From assembly GCF_000172415.1 (NCBI RefSeq), contig NZ_ABLD01000026.1, positions 32,861 to 96,860 on the forward strand: DNA of 64,000 nt. The letters run 5' to 3'. The number at the start of each line of letters is the position of its first letter. Positions within the stretch are counted from its first letter, which is position 1. Position numbers and translations under genes: made by a program. Below the pieces are notes generated by a model. The model had not been told where the DNA came from, did not search any database, and saw only the letters and a program-made list of their open reading frames with translations. Shown here piece by piece: positions 34,536 to 43,971 of this stretch. This DNA comes from Paraburkholderia graminis C4D1M (GTDB taxonomy: Bacteria > Pseudomonadota > Gammaproteobacteria > Burkholderiales > Burkholderiaceae).

Positions 34536-35230
34536 GTTCGATGCCGCAAACGTCGAGTTCGCCGGCGGTCAGCGCGCCGTTGACGCTGGCTTTGTCGAAG
34601 GGGCGTATCTTTGAAGAAACGCTGCCGCTGCTCGCCGCGGCCGGCATCGAAGTCGCCGAAGATCCGGAAAGCTCGCGCAAGCTGATCCTGCCGACCACCG
34701 ACGCGAACCTGCGCGTGATCATCGTTCGCGCGACCGACGTGCCGACCTACGTCGAATACGGCGCGGCCGACTTCGGCGTCGCGGGCAAAGACGTGCTGCT
34801 CGAACACGGCGGCAGCGGGCTGTATCAGCCGGTGGACCTGGACATCGCGCGTTGCCGCATGTCGGTCGCGGTTGCCGCGGGTTTCGATTATGCGAACGCG
34901 GTGCGCCAGGGCGCGCGCTTGCGCGTCGCGACCAAGTACGTCGAGACCGCACGCGAGCATTTCGCCGCCAAGGGCGTGCACGTCGACCTGATCAAGCTGT
35001 ATGGTTCGATGGAGCTCGCGCCGCTCGTCGGTCTCGCGGATGCGATCGTCGATCTGGTGAGTTCGGGCAATACGTTGCGCGCCAACCATCTGGTGGAGGT
35101 GGAGGAAATCATGCAGATTTCATCGCGCCTCGTGGTGAACCAGGCGGCGCTGAAGCTCAAGCGCGCTGCATTGCGGCCGATTCTCGACGCGTTCGAACGC
35201 GCGACCAAAGCCGGCGTTGCGGCGGCCTGA
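34532..35230 (+). CDS. hisG: ATP phosphoribosyltransferase, short form
   Basis: HisG joins ATP and PRPP in the first step of histidine synthesis. At 232 residues it is the short form, which lacks the C-terminal allosteric domain and needs HisZ; hisZ is not in this window. LTLALSKGRIFEETLPLLA, YVEYGAADFGVAGKDVLLE and DAIVDLVSSGNTLRAN are characteristic. The ATG overlaps the murA stop, so the his genes are coupled to murA. Confidence 0.97.
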   Translation: MSSMPQTSSSPAVSAPLTLALSKGRIFEETLPLLAAAGIEVAEDPESSRKLILPTTDANLRVIIVRATDVPTYVEYGAADFGVAGKDVLLEHGGSGLYQPVDLDIARCRMSVAVAAGFDYANAVRQGARLRVATKYVETAREHFAAKGVHVDLIKLYGSMELAPLVGLADAIVDLVSSGNTLRANHLVEVEEIMQISSRLVVNQAALKLKRAALRPILDAFERATKAGVAAA

Positions 35231-35291
35231 CATCCGCATCGAATCAGTCTGACCTCGCTTTAAAGCGCGCCTTACCGAAACGGATACCCGT

Positions 35292-36614
35292 ATGTCTATC
35301 AAGATTCGCAAACTCGATTCCACGGCTCGCGACTTCCAGAAGTCGCTGCACGCGGTGCTCGCGTTCGAGGCGAGCGAAGACGAAGCAATCGAGCGCTCGG
35401 TCGCGCAGATCCTGAACGACGTGAAGGCGCGCGGCGACGCGGCGGTGCTCGAGTACACGAACCGCTTCGACCGGCTCGACGCAAAGAGCGTCGCGGCGCT
35501 GGAGCTGCCTATCTCCGAGCTGGAAGCGGCGCTCGAAAGTCTCGAGCCGAAGCGCCGCGCGGCGCTCGAAGCGGCGGCGGCGCGCGTGCGCGGCTATCAC
35601 GAGAAGCAGAAGATCGAGTGCGGCAGCCATAGCTGGCAGTACACCGAAGCCGACGGCACCGTGCTCGGCCAGAAGGTCACGCCGCTCGATCGCGCGGGCA
35701 TCTATGTGCCGGGCGGCAAGGCGGCGTATCCGTCGTCGGTGCTGATGAATGCGATTCCGGCGCGCGTGGCCGGCGTGCGCGAGATCGTCATGGTGGTGCC
35801 CACGCCGGACGGCGTGAAGAATCCGCTCGTGCTGGCGGCGGCGTTGCTCGGCGGCGTGGATCGCGTGTTCACGATCGGCGGCGCGCAGGCTGTAGGCGCG
35901 CTCGCGTACGGCACCGAAACCGTGCCGGCCGTCGACAAGATTTGCGGCCCCGGCAACGCGTATGTCGCGTCGGCCAAGCGGCGTGTGTTTGGCACGGTCG
36001 GCATCGACATGATCGCCGGGCCGTCGGAAATTCTCGTGCTGTGCGATGGGACGACCGATCCGCGCTGGGTCGCGATGGACCTGTTCTCGCAAGCCGAGCA
36101 CGACGAACTCGCGCAGTCCATTCTGCTGTGTCCGGACGACGCGTTCATTGGCCGCGTGAAGGACGCCATCGACGAACTGCTGCCCACCATGCCGCGCCGC
36201 GACGTGATTCAGGCATCGCTGGAAGGGCGCGGCGCGCTCGTCAAGGTGCGCGACATGGCCGAAGCCTGCGCGATCGCCAACGACATCGCGCCGGAACACC
36301 TTGAGATATCGGCGCTGGAGCCGCATCAATGGGGGCAACTGATCCGCCATGCGGGCGCGATCTTCCTCGGCCGCTATACGAGCGAGAGCCTCGGCGACTA
36401 CTGCGCGGGACCGAACCACGTTCTGCCTACGTCGCGTACCGCACGGTTCTCGTCGCCGCTCGGCGTCTATGATTTCTTCAAGCGTTCGAGCGTGATCGAA
36501 GTGAGCGCGGAAGGCGCGCAGACGCTCGGCGAAATTGCCGCCGAACTGGCGTACGGCGAAGGCTTGCAGGCGCACGCCCGCAGCGCCGAGTACCGGATGC
36601 GGCAAGGCGGTTGA
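35292..36614 (+). CDS. hisD: Histidinol dehydrogenase
   Basis: A zinc enzyme that oxidises histidinol to histidine in two NAD steps. 440 residues. LDRAGIYVPGGKAAYPSSVL, GGAQAVGALAYGTETVP, KICGPGNAYV, GPSEILVLCDG, LFSQAEHDE and CAGPNHVLPT are family blocks, including the Glu/His and Asp/His zinc ligands. It lies 61 bases after hisG. Confidence 0.98.
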   Translation: MSIKIRKLDSTARDFQKSLHAVLAFEASEDEAIERSVAQILNDVKARGDAAVLEYTNRFDRLDAKSVAALELPISELEAALESLEPKRRAALEAAAARVRGYHEKQKIECGSHSWQYTEADGTVLGQKVTPLDRAGIYVPGGKAAYPSSVLMNAIPARVAGVREIVMVVPTPDGVKNPLVLAAALLGGVDRVFTIGGAQAVGALAYGTETVPAVDKICGPGNAYVASAKRRVFGTVGIDMIAGPSEILVLCDGTTDPRWVAMDLFSQAEHDELAQSILLCPDDAFIGRVKDAIDELLPTMPRRDVIQASLEGRGALVKVRDMAEACAIANDIAPEHLEISALEPHQWGQLIRHAGAIFLGRYTSESLGDYCAGPNHVLPTSRTARFSSPLGVYDFFKRSSVIEVSAEGAQTLGEIAAELAYGEGLQAHARSAEYRMRQGG

Positions 36615-36814
36615 GCGGATCGGGGCTCAGTCGCTCCACCGCTGCGCGCCTTGCCCCGCATAAGCCGTTCGACGAATCGCCGCCTCATAACAAGAACGAA
36701 CAACAAACGCACAACACAGACCAACCCGGCGCGGCGAGCCTGCCGCGCAACGAGGCGTGTCCGCAGCGTTCCATGCGCCTTGCATGCGACGCGCGCGGCC
36801 CGGCCCACTGACTT

Positions 36815-37885
36815 ATGACGACACCTCAAGACATCATCCGCCACGACGTGCTCGCGATGACGAGCTATCCGGTACCCGACGCCACCGGCTACATCAAGCT
36901 CGACGCAATGGAGAACCCGTTTTCGCTGCCGCCGACGCTGGCCGCGCATCTCGGCGAGCATCTGGCGGGCGTCGCGTTGAACCGCTATCCGGCGCCGCGT
37001 CCGGAAGCGCTCATCGAGAAGATCAAACGCACGATGGGCGTGCCGGCCGGTTGCGACGTGCTGCTCGGCAACGGCTCGGACGAGATCATCAGCATGCTGT
37101 CGATTGCCTGCGCGAAGCCGGGCGCCAAGGTGCTCGCGCCTGTGCCGGGCTTCATCATGTATCAGATGTCGGCGAAGCTGGCGAACCTCGAATTCGTCGG
37201 CGTGCCGCTGAACAGCGACTTCACGCTCGACACCGAGGCGATGCTTGCAGCCATTGCCGAGCACCAGCCCGCGGTTGTGTATCTCGCGTATCCGAACAAC
37301 CCGACCGGCACGCTCTTTAACGACGCCGACATGGAGCGCATTATCGCCGCGGCGACGAAGAGCCTGGTCGTAATCGACGAGGCTTATCAGCCGTTTGCGC
37401 AGCGAAGCTGGCTGCCGCGCGCCGACGCGTTCGACAACGTGGTCGTGATGCGCACGGTGTCGAAGCTGGGTCTCGCCGGCATCCGCCTCGGCTATCTGGT
37501 TGGCAAGCCCGCGTGGCTTAACGAACTCGACAAGGTGCGCCCGCCGTACAACACGAACGTGCTGACCCAGGCGGCCGCGGATTTCCTGCTCGATCACGTC
37601 GACGTGCTCGACTCGCAGGCGGCGAAATTGCGCGACGAGCGTACGAAACTCGCAGACGCCGTCGCTCAATTGCCCGGTGCCGAAGTGTTTCCGAGCGCCG
37701 GCAATTTTCTGCTGGTGCGCGTGCCCGACGCGTCGATTCTGTTCGAAACCCTGCTCACGTCGCGGGTTCTGGTCAAAAACGTGAGTAAAATGCACCCATT
37801 GCTGGCGAATTGCGTGCGTTTGACCGTTGGTTCTCCCGACGAAAACGCCCAGTTGCTTGCCGCGCTGAAGCTCGTATTGCACTGA
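36815..37885 (+). CDS. hisC: Histidinol-phosphate aminotransferase
   Basis: A 356-residue PLP class I/II aminotransferase. It makes histidinol phosphate from imidazole-acetol phosphate and glutamate. Visible are IKLDAMENPFSLP, LGNGSDEIISML, YLAYPNNPTGT, VVIDEAYQPF and the PLP lysine in VSKLGLAGIRLGYLVG. It is 200 bases after hisD; that gap shows no feature. No strong ribosome site precedes the ATG, but the position fits the family N-terminus. Confidence 0.96.
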   Translation: MTTPQDIIRHDVLAMTSYPVPDATGYIKLDAMENPFSLPPTLAAHLGEHLAGVALNRYPAPRPEALIEKIKRTMGVPAGCDVLLGNGSDEIISMLSIACAKPGAKVLAPVPGFIMYQMSAKLANLEFVGVPLNSDFTLDTEAMLAAIAEHQPAVVYLAYPNNPTGTLFNDADMERIIAAATKSLVVIDEAYQPFAQRSWLPRADAFDNVVVMRTVSKLGLAGIRLGYLVGKPAWLNELDKVRPPYNTNVLTQAAADFLLDHVDVLDSQAAKLRDERTKLADAVAQLPGAEVFPSAGNFLLVRVPDASILFETLLTSRVLVKNVSKMHPLLANCVRLTVGSPDENAQLLAALKLVLH

Positions 37886-37970
37886 GCGTGCGATAAGCGT
37901 GCATTAAGCGGCGGCTCGCCGCTCCCCTCCCACACTACTAGCGCTTTCTAGCCAGATTCGAGGAATTACC

Positions 37971-38558
37971 ATGCGCCTTGCGGAAGTCGTTCGCAACACC
38001 AGCGAAACGCAGATCCGTGTCAAGATCAACCTGGACGGCACCGGTCAGCAGAAGCTGGCCACCGGCGTGCCGTTCCTGGACCACATGCTCGACCAGATCG
38101 CGCGGCATGGCCTGTTCGATCTCGACATTGAAGCGCATGGCGACCTGCATATCGACGACCATCATACGGTCGAAGACACCGGCATCACGCTCGGCCAGGC
38201 CGTCGCGAAAGCAATCGGCGACCGCAAGGGCATTCGCCGCTACGGTCATTCGTATGTGCCGCTCGACGAAGCGCTGTCGCGCGTCGTGATCGACTTTTCG
38301 GGCCGTCCGGGCCTCGAGTTTCATGTGCCGTTCACGCGTGCGCGCATCGGCACGTTCGACGTGGATCTGTCGATCGAATTCTTTCGCGGCTTCGTGAACC
38401 ATGCGGGCGTGACGTTGCATATCGACAATCTGCGCGGCCTGAACGCTCACCATCAAATGGAAACGGTGTTCAAGGCGTTCGGCCGCGCGCTGCGCATGGC
38501 CGTCGAACTGGACGAGCGCGCGGCGGGGCAGATTCCGTCGACCAAAGGCAGTCTTTAA
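37971..38558 (+). CDS. hisB: Imidazoleglycerol-phosphate dehydratase
   Basis: The monofunctional dehydratase HisB, 195 residues (E. coli has a fused phosphatase; here none). Manganese-binding histidine motifs are FLDHMLDQIARHG, DLHIDDHHTVEDTGI and LRGLNAHHQMET. GAGGAATTACC precedes the ATG. Confidence 0.97.
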   Translation: MRLAEVVRNTSETQIRVKINLDGTGQQKLATGVPFLDHMLDQIARHGLFDLDIEAHGDLHIDDHHTVEDTGITLGQAVAKAIGDRKGIRRYGHSYVPLDEALSRVVIDFSGRPGLEFHVPFTRARIGTFDVDLSIEFFRGFVNHAGVTLHIDNLRGLNAHHQMETVFKAFGRALRMAVELDERAAGQIPSTKGSL

Positions 38559-38609
38559 GCGACTTATTTACCGGGACCGGAACCGCGCCGTGCGCGCGCC
38601 CGGTGTTCA

Positions 38610-39230
38610 ATGGATATTCTGAAGTCGTTTATCTCGCTGCTCGCGCTGATCAATCCGGTCGGCGCGATTCCGTTCTTCATGAGCCTGACGGCGAATCAGA
38701 GCGACGTCGAACGGCGCAGGACCATTCGGATCGCGGCTATTTCGGTGTTCTGCGTGATCGCGGTGACGACGCTGCTCGGGCAGCAGATCATCAGCTTCTT
38801 CGGCATTTCGGTCGGTTCGCTCGAAGTGGGCGGCGGCATCATCATGCTGCTGATGGCGATCAACATGCTGAACGCGCAGATCGGCAACAGTCGTTCGACG
38901 CCCGAAGAGCGCGACGAAGCCGAGCAGAAGGACAACATCGCGGTCGTGCCGCTGGCCATTCCGCTGTTGACCGGGCCCGGCGCGATCAGCACGACGATCA
39001 TCTATGCGGCCAGCTCGCCGCATTGGTACGACCGCATCGGTCTGATCGCGATCGGCGCGGTGCTGGCGGCGATCTGCTTTTTTTCGCTGCGCCTCGCTGA
39101 ACCGATTGCACGCTGGGTCGGTCGCACCGGTATCAACATCGGCACGCGGCTCATGGGTTTGATGTTATCGGCGCTGGCGGTGGAATTCATCGTCGATGGA
39201 TTGAAGGCTTTGCTGCCTACTTTGAAATGA
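38610..39230 (+). CDS. MarC family integral membrane protein
   Basis: A 206-residue protein with six membrane segments. LLALINPVGAIPFFMSLT at the N-terminus, VGGGIIMLLMAINML and VVPLAIPLLTGPGAIST are MarC-family blocks. The function of the family is not established. It lies within the his run and its stop overlaps hisH (ATGA), so it is translationally coupled to a histidine gene. No direct role in histidine synthesis is known. Confidence 0.9.
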   Translation: MDILKSFISLLALINPVGAIPFFMSLTANQSDVERRRTIRIAAISVFCVIAVTTLLGQQIISFFGISVGSLEVGGGIIMLLMAINMLNAQIGNSRSTPEERDEAEQKDNIAVVPLAIPLLTGPGAISTTIIYAASSPHWYDRIGLIAIGAVLAAICFFSLRLAEPIARWVGRTGINIGTRLMGLMLSALAVEFIVDGLKALLPTLK

Positions 39231-39868
39231 AAACTTCGATAGCGATTGTGGATTACGGAATGGGCAACCTGCGCTCGGTGGCGCAGGCGTTGCGCAAGGC
39301 CGCGCCGGAAGCGGACGTGGCGATCGTCGACCAGCCGGAAGCGATCCGCGCGGCCGACCGCGTCGTGCTGCCCGGCCAGGGCGCGATGCCCGATTGCATG
39401 CGCAGTCTCGCCGAGTCCGGCCTGCAGGAAGCGGTCGTGGAAGCGTCGCGCACGAAGCCGCTGATGGGCGTGTGCGTGGGCGAGCAGATGCTGTTCGACT
39501 GGAGCGCCGAGGGCGGCACGCCTGGCCTCGGGCTCCTGCCGGGCAAGGTGCTGCGCTTCGACCTGGAAGGCCAGGTGCAGGACGACGGCTCGCGCTTCAA
39601 GGTCCCGCAGATGGGCTGGAACCGCGTGCGTCAGGCGCAGCCGCATCCGCTGTGGGACGGCGTGGCCGACAATGCGTTCTTCTACTTCGTGCATAGCTAT
39701 TACGTGGTGCCGGATAATGCCGCGCACACGTCAGGCGAGACCGTGTACGGCGTGCCTTTTACGTCGGCGGTCGCGCGGGACAACATCTTCGCGACCCAGT
39801 TTCACCCGGAAAAGAGCGCCGAAGCCGGGCTGCGCGTGTATCGCAACTTCGTGCACTGGAACCCGTGA
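39227..39868 (+). CDS. hisH: Imidazole glycerol phosphate synthase, glutaminase subunit
   Basis: HisH releases ammonia from glutamine and channels it to HisF. 213 residues. VDYGMGNLRSVAQAL, LPGQGAMPDCM, the nucleophile Cys in LMGVCVGEQMLF, and the C-terminal TQFHPEKSAEAG with His-Glu complete the class-I amidotransferase triad. hisA follows after 214 bases; that gap has an open frame but nothing I can support. Confidence 0.97.
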   Translation: MKTSIAIVDYGMGNLRSVAQALRKAAPEADVAIVDQPEAIRAADRVVLPGQGAMPDCMRSLAESGLQEAVVEASRTKPLMGVCVGEQMLFDWSAEGGTPGLGLLPGKVLRFDLEGQVQDDGSRFKVPQMGWNRVRQAQPHPLWDGVADNAFFYFVHSYYVVPDNAAHTSGETVYGVPFTSAVARDNIFATQFHPEKSAEAGLRVYRNFVHWNP

Positions 39869-40082
39869 GCGCCTCGCTTCCTGCTGCCGCGGTGCGCTGT
39901 TTTGCCGCGAGCGGGGCATTCGCCGCGCGCTGCGGCGGCGGCATCCTGATTTCGCTTTGCGCCGCCGGTGCGCAAGAGCGTCGAAAGAGTTGTACTAAAC
40001 TAGCGAGACGGCGTTTGGGCGGGCTGGCCGACCAGCCGCCGCCGCCGACCTTCAACCCATTCCCACTCAACACCCGATTGCT

Positions 40083-40835
40083 ATGCTGCTGATCCCCGCC
40101 ATCGACCTGAAAGACGGTCAGTGTGTACGCCTCAAACAGGGCGATATGGACCAGGCGACGATATTCTCCGAGGAACCGGCGGCGATGGCCCGACATTGGG
40201 TCGAGCGCGGCGCGCGCCGTCTGCACCTCGTCGACCTGAACGGCGCGTTCGCCGGCAAGCCGAGGAACGAAGACGCGATTCGCGCGATCATCGAGGAAGT
40301 GGGCGGCGAGATTCCCGTGCAGCTCGGCGGCGGCATCCGCGACCTGAACACCATCGAGCGCTATCTCGACGACGGTCTCGAGTACGTGATCATCGGCACG
40401 GCCGCGGTGAAAAATCCGGGCTTCCTGCAGGACGCGTGCACGGCGTTCGGCGGCCATATCATCGTCGGGCTGGATGCGAAAGACGGCAAGGTCGCGACCG
40501 ACGGCTGGAGCAAGCTGACGGGTCACGAAGTGGCCGATCTGGCGCGCAAGTTCGAGGACTACGGCTGCGAGTCGATCATCTACACGGACATCGGCCGCGA
40601 CGGCATGCTCCAGGGCATCAACATCGAGGCGACGGTGCGCCTTGCGCGCGCCGTGAAGATTCCGGTGATCGCAAGCGGCGGGCTGTCGAATCTCGCCGAC
40701 ATCGAATCGCTGTGCGAAGTCGAGGGCGAAGGCATTGAAGGCGTGATCTGCGGCCGGGCGATCTACTCGGGCGATCTCGACTTCACGGCCGCGCAGACTT
40801 TGGCAGACCGGCTGCGCGAATCGGACGACGCCTGA
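40083..40835 (+). CDS. hisA: ProFAR isomerase HisA
   Basis: A 250-residue (beta/alpha)8 isomerase of histidine synthesis. IPAIDLKDGQCVRLKQGD carries the catalytic Asp. HLVDLNGAFAGKP, QLGGGIRDLNTIE, YTDIGRDGMLQG and PVIASGGLSNLADI are family motifs including the two half-barrel phosphate sites. Confidence 0.97.
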   Translation: MLLIPAIDLKDGQCVRLKQGDMDQATIFSEEPAAMARHWVERGARRLHLVDLNGAFAGKPRNEDAIRAIIEEVGGEIPVQLGGGIRDLNTIERYLDDGLEYVIIGTAAVKNPGFLQDACTAFGGHIIVGLDAKDGKVATDGWSKLTGHEVADLARKFEDYGCESIIYTDIGRDGMLQGINIEATVRLARAVKIPVIASGGLSNLADIESLCEVEGEGIEGVICGRAIYSGDLDFTAAQTLADRLRESDDA

Positions 40836-41149
40836 GCGCTGCTCGGCTGCGCAGCGGGCGAGTGGGCGAGCGGTTGAACGGATGAGCGCGGCGGCGTGGT
40901 CAGCCTCGCGTCTGAGGACAACGCCCGCCGCACGCAAGCACGCGCTGCATGCCTGCTCACCTGCTCGCCTGCATGCGGCGCAATGCGAGCCGCAGTTGGC
41001 GGTGGCTTTCTGAACAAGCGCCCCAAGCGCCCCAAGCGCCACGCGCCGAACCCGCCGCGAGCAACTCGGCCCGGCACCCCGGCCCATCACCGCTCGCCTG
41101 CGGTCCAGGCGAGCGGCCCCATCAGCGGTATTGGCAGAATTGCAAGATC
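40836..41149. other. hisA-hisF intergenic region
   Basis: The 314 bases between hisA and hisF hold no convincing gene. The only pattern seen is three adjacent copies of a CAAGCGCCC-like unit near 41018-41042. A short frame reads into hisF from 40949 but its codons look unlike a gene. Confidence 0.5.
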
Positions 41150-41923
41150 ATGGCTCTAGCTAAACGCATCATTCCCTGTCTCGACGTCACCGCCGGCCGC
41201 GTGGTCAAGGGCGTCAACTTCGTCGAACTGCGCGACGCGGGCGATCCCGTGGAAATCGCGCGCCGTTACGACGATCAGGGCGCGGACGAACTCACTTTCC
41301 TCGACATCACCGCGACTTCCGACCAGCGCGACCTGATCCTGCCGATCATCGAAGCAGTCGCCTCGCAAGTGTTCATTCCGCTGACGGTCGGCGGCGGCGT
41401 GCGCGCCGTCGAAGACGTGCGGCGCCTGCTCAACGCGGGCGCGGACAAGATCAGCATGAACTCGTCGGCGGTGGCGAATCCGCAGCTCGTCAAGGACGCC
41501 ACGGACAAATACGGCTCGCAATGCATCGTGGTCGCGATCGACGCCAAGCGCGTTTCCGCGGACGGTGAGCCGCCGCGCTGGGAAGTCTTCACGCACGGCG
41601 GACGCAAGGCGACCGGCCTCGAAGCCGTCGAATGGGCGCGCAAGATGGCCGAGCTCGGCGCGGGCGAAATCCTCTTGACCAGCATGGATCGCGACGGCAC
41701 GAAAAGCGGCTTCGACCTCGCGCTCACGCGTGCGGTCTCCGACGCGGTGCCGATTCCGGTGATCGCCTCGGGCGGCGTCGGCAATCTGCAGCATCTCGCC
41801 GACGGCATCAAGAACGGCCACGCCGACGCGGTACTCGCCGCCAGCATCTTCCACTACGGCGAGCACACGGTGGGCGAGGCCAAGCGCTTCATGGCCGGGC
41901 AGGGCATTTCAGTGAGGTTGTGA
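41150..41923 (+). CDS. hisF: Imidazole glycerol phosphate synthase, cyclase subunit
   Basis: HisF closes the imidazole ring using ammonia from HisH, giving IGP and AICAR. 257 residues. RIIPCLDVTAGRVVKGVNF carries the catalytic Asp, and PLTVGGGVRAVEDV, ILLTSMDRDGTKSGFD (second Asp) and PVIASGGVGNLQHL are present. The start MALAKRI is the family N-terminus. Confidence 0.98.
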   Translation: MALAKRIIPCLDVTAGRVVKGVNFVELRDAGDPVEIARRYDDQGADELTFLDITATSDQRDLILPIIEAVASQVFIPLTVGGGVRAVEDVRRLLNAGADKISMNSSAVANPQLVKDATDKYGSQCIVVAIDAKRVSADGEPPRWEVFTHGGRKATGLEAVEWARKMAELGAGEILLTSMDRDGTKSGFDLALTRAVSDAVPIPVIASGGVGNLQHLADGIKNGHADAVLAASIFHYGEHTVGEAKRFMAGQGISVRL

Positions 41924-41924
41924 C

Positions 41925-42335
41925 GTGGTGAATCCAACGGCAGTCAATTGGCTCGACAAGGTCAAGTGGGACGCGAACGGCCTTGTGCCGGTGATCGCGC
42001 AGGAAGCGTCGACGAACGACGTGCTGATGTTCGCGTGGATGAACCGCGAGGCGTTGGCGAAAACCGTCGAACTCGGCCGCGCGGTGTACTTCTCCCGCTC
42101 GCGCCAGCGCCTGTGGTTCAAGGGCGAGGAGTCCGGCCACGTTCAGCACGTGCATGAAGTGCGGCTCGATTGCGACGAAGACGTCGTGCTGCTGAAGGTG
42201 GAGCAGGTGTCCGGCATTGCGTGCCACACCGGCCGCCACTCGTGTTTTTTCCAGAAATTCGAAGGCTCGACCGACGACGGCGACTGGATTGCCGTCGATC
42301 CCGTGCTGAAAGACCCCGAACACATCTACAAATGA
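41925..42335 (+). CDS. hisI: Phosphoribosyl-AMP cyclohydrolase
   Basis: A 136-residue zinc enzyme that opens the adenine ring of PR-AMP. LMFAWMNREAL, VYFSRSRQRLWFKGEESGH (split) and the zinc cysteines in RLDCDED and CHTGRHSCFF are seen. It begins at GTG 41925 one base after hisF ends; a second GTG follows immediately and could be used instead. The stop overlaps hisE. HisI and HisE are separate proteins here, unlike the fused E. coli HisI. Confidence 0.96.
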   Translation: MVNPTAVNWLDKVKWDANGLVPVIAQEASTNDVLMFAWMNREALAKTVELGRAVYFSRSRQRLWFKGEESGHVQHVHEVRLDCDEDVVLLKVEQVSGIACHTGRHSCFFQKFEGSTDDGDWIAVDPVLKDPEHIYK

Positions 42336-42724
42336 CGCAGACCACCCAAGCCGCATCCGCCAATCCATCCACGACCGATACGTTGATGCGCCTCGCGGCG
42401 ATCATCGACAGCCGCAAGGGCGGCGACCCGGACGTGTCGTATGTGTCGCGCCTGTTCCATAAGGGCGACGACGCGGTGCTGAAGAAAATCGGCGAAGAAG
42501 CCACCGAAGTCGTGCTGGCCGCCAAGGACACGCGCCACGGCGGCGAGACGAAGGCGCTCGTCGGCGAGGTCGCGGATCTGTGGTTCCATTGCCTCGTCAT
42601 GCTGTCGCACTACGATCTGAGCCCCGCGGACGTGCTCGCCGAGCTGGAGCGCCGCGAAGGCATGTCGGGCATCGAGGAAAAAGCGCTGCGCAAGAGCCGC
42701 GAGCGCGAGCAGAACGGCGACTGA
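42332..42724 (+). CDS. hisE: Phosphoribosyl-ATP pyrophosphatase
   Basis: A 130-residue all-alpha MazG-like pyrophosphohydrolase acting on PR-ATP. The metal-binding helices contain KIGEEATEVVLAAK and LVGEVADLWFHCLVML. The ATG at 42332 overlaps the hisI stop (ATGA). Last recognised histidine gene here. Confidence 0.96.
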   Translation: MTQTTQAASANPSTTDTLMRLAAIIDSRKGGDPDVSYVSRLFHKGDDAVLKKIGEEATEVVLAAKDTRHGGETKALVGEVADLWFHCLVMLSHYDLSPADVLAELERREGMSGIEEKALRKSREREQNGD

Positions 42725-42845
42725 GCGCGCGATTTTCCCGAGTGCGATTTCTGCTGTTTCTTCGCGCGGTTTGCCTTGAAGTGGCGAGCGCCGGCGCCCA
42801 CATTGCAGTGAACGCATCGCAAACCCATCGTCCGGAGGACGCAGC

Positions 42846-43241
42846 ATGGAACAGTCGCACCAGAGTTATCCGCCGCCGGCTTACCGCCACGCGATCGAGC
42901 CGGAGCGGGAACGCAGCCTGCGCACGCTGACGCATGTGCTGTACGCGCTGTATGCGGTTCACTGGCTGACGGGCGGCCTGACGATCCTGATCGCGATCAT
43001 CATCAATTACGTGAAGCGCGGCGACGCGGCCGGCACGCCGTATGAACCGCATTTCGAGTGGCAGATCCGCACCTTCTGGATCGGCCTGCTGGGTTACGCG
43101 ATAGGCGGGCTGCTGGTGTTCGTCTTCATCGGCTTTGCGGTGTTGTGGGCCGTCAGCATCTGGATGTTGTACCGTATTATCAAGGGCTGGCTGTATCTGT
43201 ACGATAACAAGCCGCTTGCGAATCCGCGGGCGTGGTTCTGA
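42846..43241 (+). CDS. DUF4870-like membrane protein
   Basis: A 131-residue membrane protein with three to four hydrophobic segments. The pattern VLYALYAVHWLTGGLTILIA, then FEWQIRTFWIGLLGYAI and LWAVSIWMLYRIIKGW, is that of the DUF4870 / Tic20-like small membrane family. CGGAGGACGCAGC precedes the ATG. It lies between hisE and a HIT protein, apparently in the same transcription unit. Function unknown. Confidence 0.8.
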   Translation: MEQSHQSYPPPAYRHAIEPERERSLRTLTHVLYALYAVHWLTGGLTILIAIIINYVKRGDAAGTPYEPHFEWQIRTFWIGLLGYAIGGLLVFVFIGFAVLWAVSIWMLYRIIKGWLYLYDNKPLANPRAWF

Positions 43242-43331
43242 ATTGGTGTCACGTCGTGCGGCGTCGGCGCAAAGCCGCTCTGCCGCATCGAGCCACGCTT
43301 CGCGCTTTAGCCCTACCGCGTCAGGAATACG

Positions 43332-43697
43332 ATGAGTCACGACCCGAATTGCCTCTTCTGCAAGATCGCCGCCGGCGAGATCCCGTCGACCAAAGTCCAT
43401 GAAGACGAAGAGTTTCTTGCCTTCCGCGACATCCGTCCGGCGGCCGAAACGCATGTGCTGGTCATTCCGCGCAAGCACATCGCCACGCTTACGGACTGCA
43501 CCGAAAGCGATGCGCCCATGCTTGGTAGAATGCTTGTTTTGACCGCGCGTTTGGCCGATCAGTTGGGCGTGGCGTACACCGGTGGCGAAACCGGCTTCCG
43601 CACGGTCATCAATACCGGCCCGGGCGGCGGGCAAGAGGTGTATCACCTGCACGCGCACATTCTGGCGGGGCCGCGTCCGTGGCAGCGCATGGGTTAA
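43332..43697 (+). CDS. HIT family nucleotide hydrolase (HinT-like)
   Basis: A 121-residue histidine-triad protein that hydrolyses purine nucleoside phosphoramidates. CLFCKIAAGEIPSTKVHEDE starts the fold and the triad is in VYHLHAHILAG. FRDIRPAAETHVLVIP is typical. Found beside hisE in many beta- and gammaproteobacteria. Confidence 0.94.
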   Translation: MSHDPNCLFCKIAAGEIPSTKVHEDEEFLAFRDIRPAAETHVLVIPRKHIATLTDCTESDAPMLGRMLVLTARLADQLGVAYTGGETGFRTVINTGPGGGQEVYHLHAHILAGPRPWQRMG

Positions 43698-43887
43698 TGG
43701 GCCTGGCGCAGCCTGGCTTGGCCGGGCCGCGCAGACGTTGCCGGGTGCATAGCATTTTTGCCTCGCTGTTTTTGCCGCGCTGTAATTTTGGCGACGCGAT
43801 TCTCTGGCCACAATACGGGCGAGGTCCGGCGTGCGAGGTCCTGGCGAAACAGCGGCACGCGCGGCAACGCTGCTGTAACGTATAGAT

Positions 43888-43903
43888 GAAGCGCAAGCGC
43901 TTC
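43888..43903. promoter_or_regulatory. Palindrome upstream of tatA
   Basis: GAAGCGC and GCGCTTC form perfect 7-bp arms 2 bases apart, 69 bases upstream of tatA and inside the 274-base gap after the HIT gene. It could be a protein site or a small hairpin. No T-run follows, so it is not a terminator. Confidence 0.3.
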
Positions 43904-43971
43904 GATTCACGCCGCAAGGCAGACGAGTTTTTGCCGCATTACATGCGGCGTCGGGGTTAAGGAGAGTAGTC

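Noticed and set aside
39865..40092. 75-codon frame between hisH and hisA
   Set aside because: It has no ribosome site. Its composition is irregular and it overlaps both neighbouring genes.
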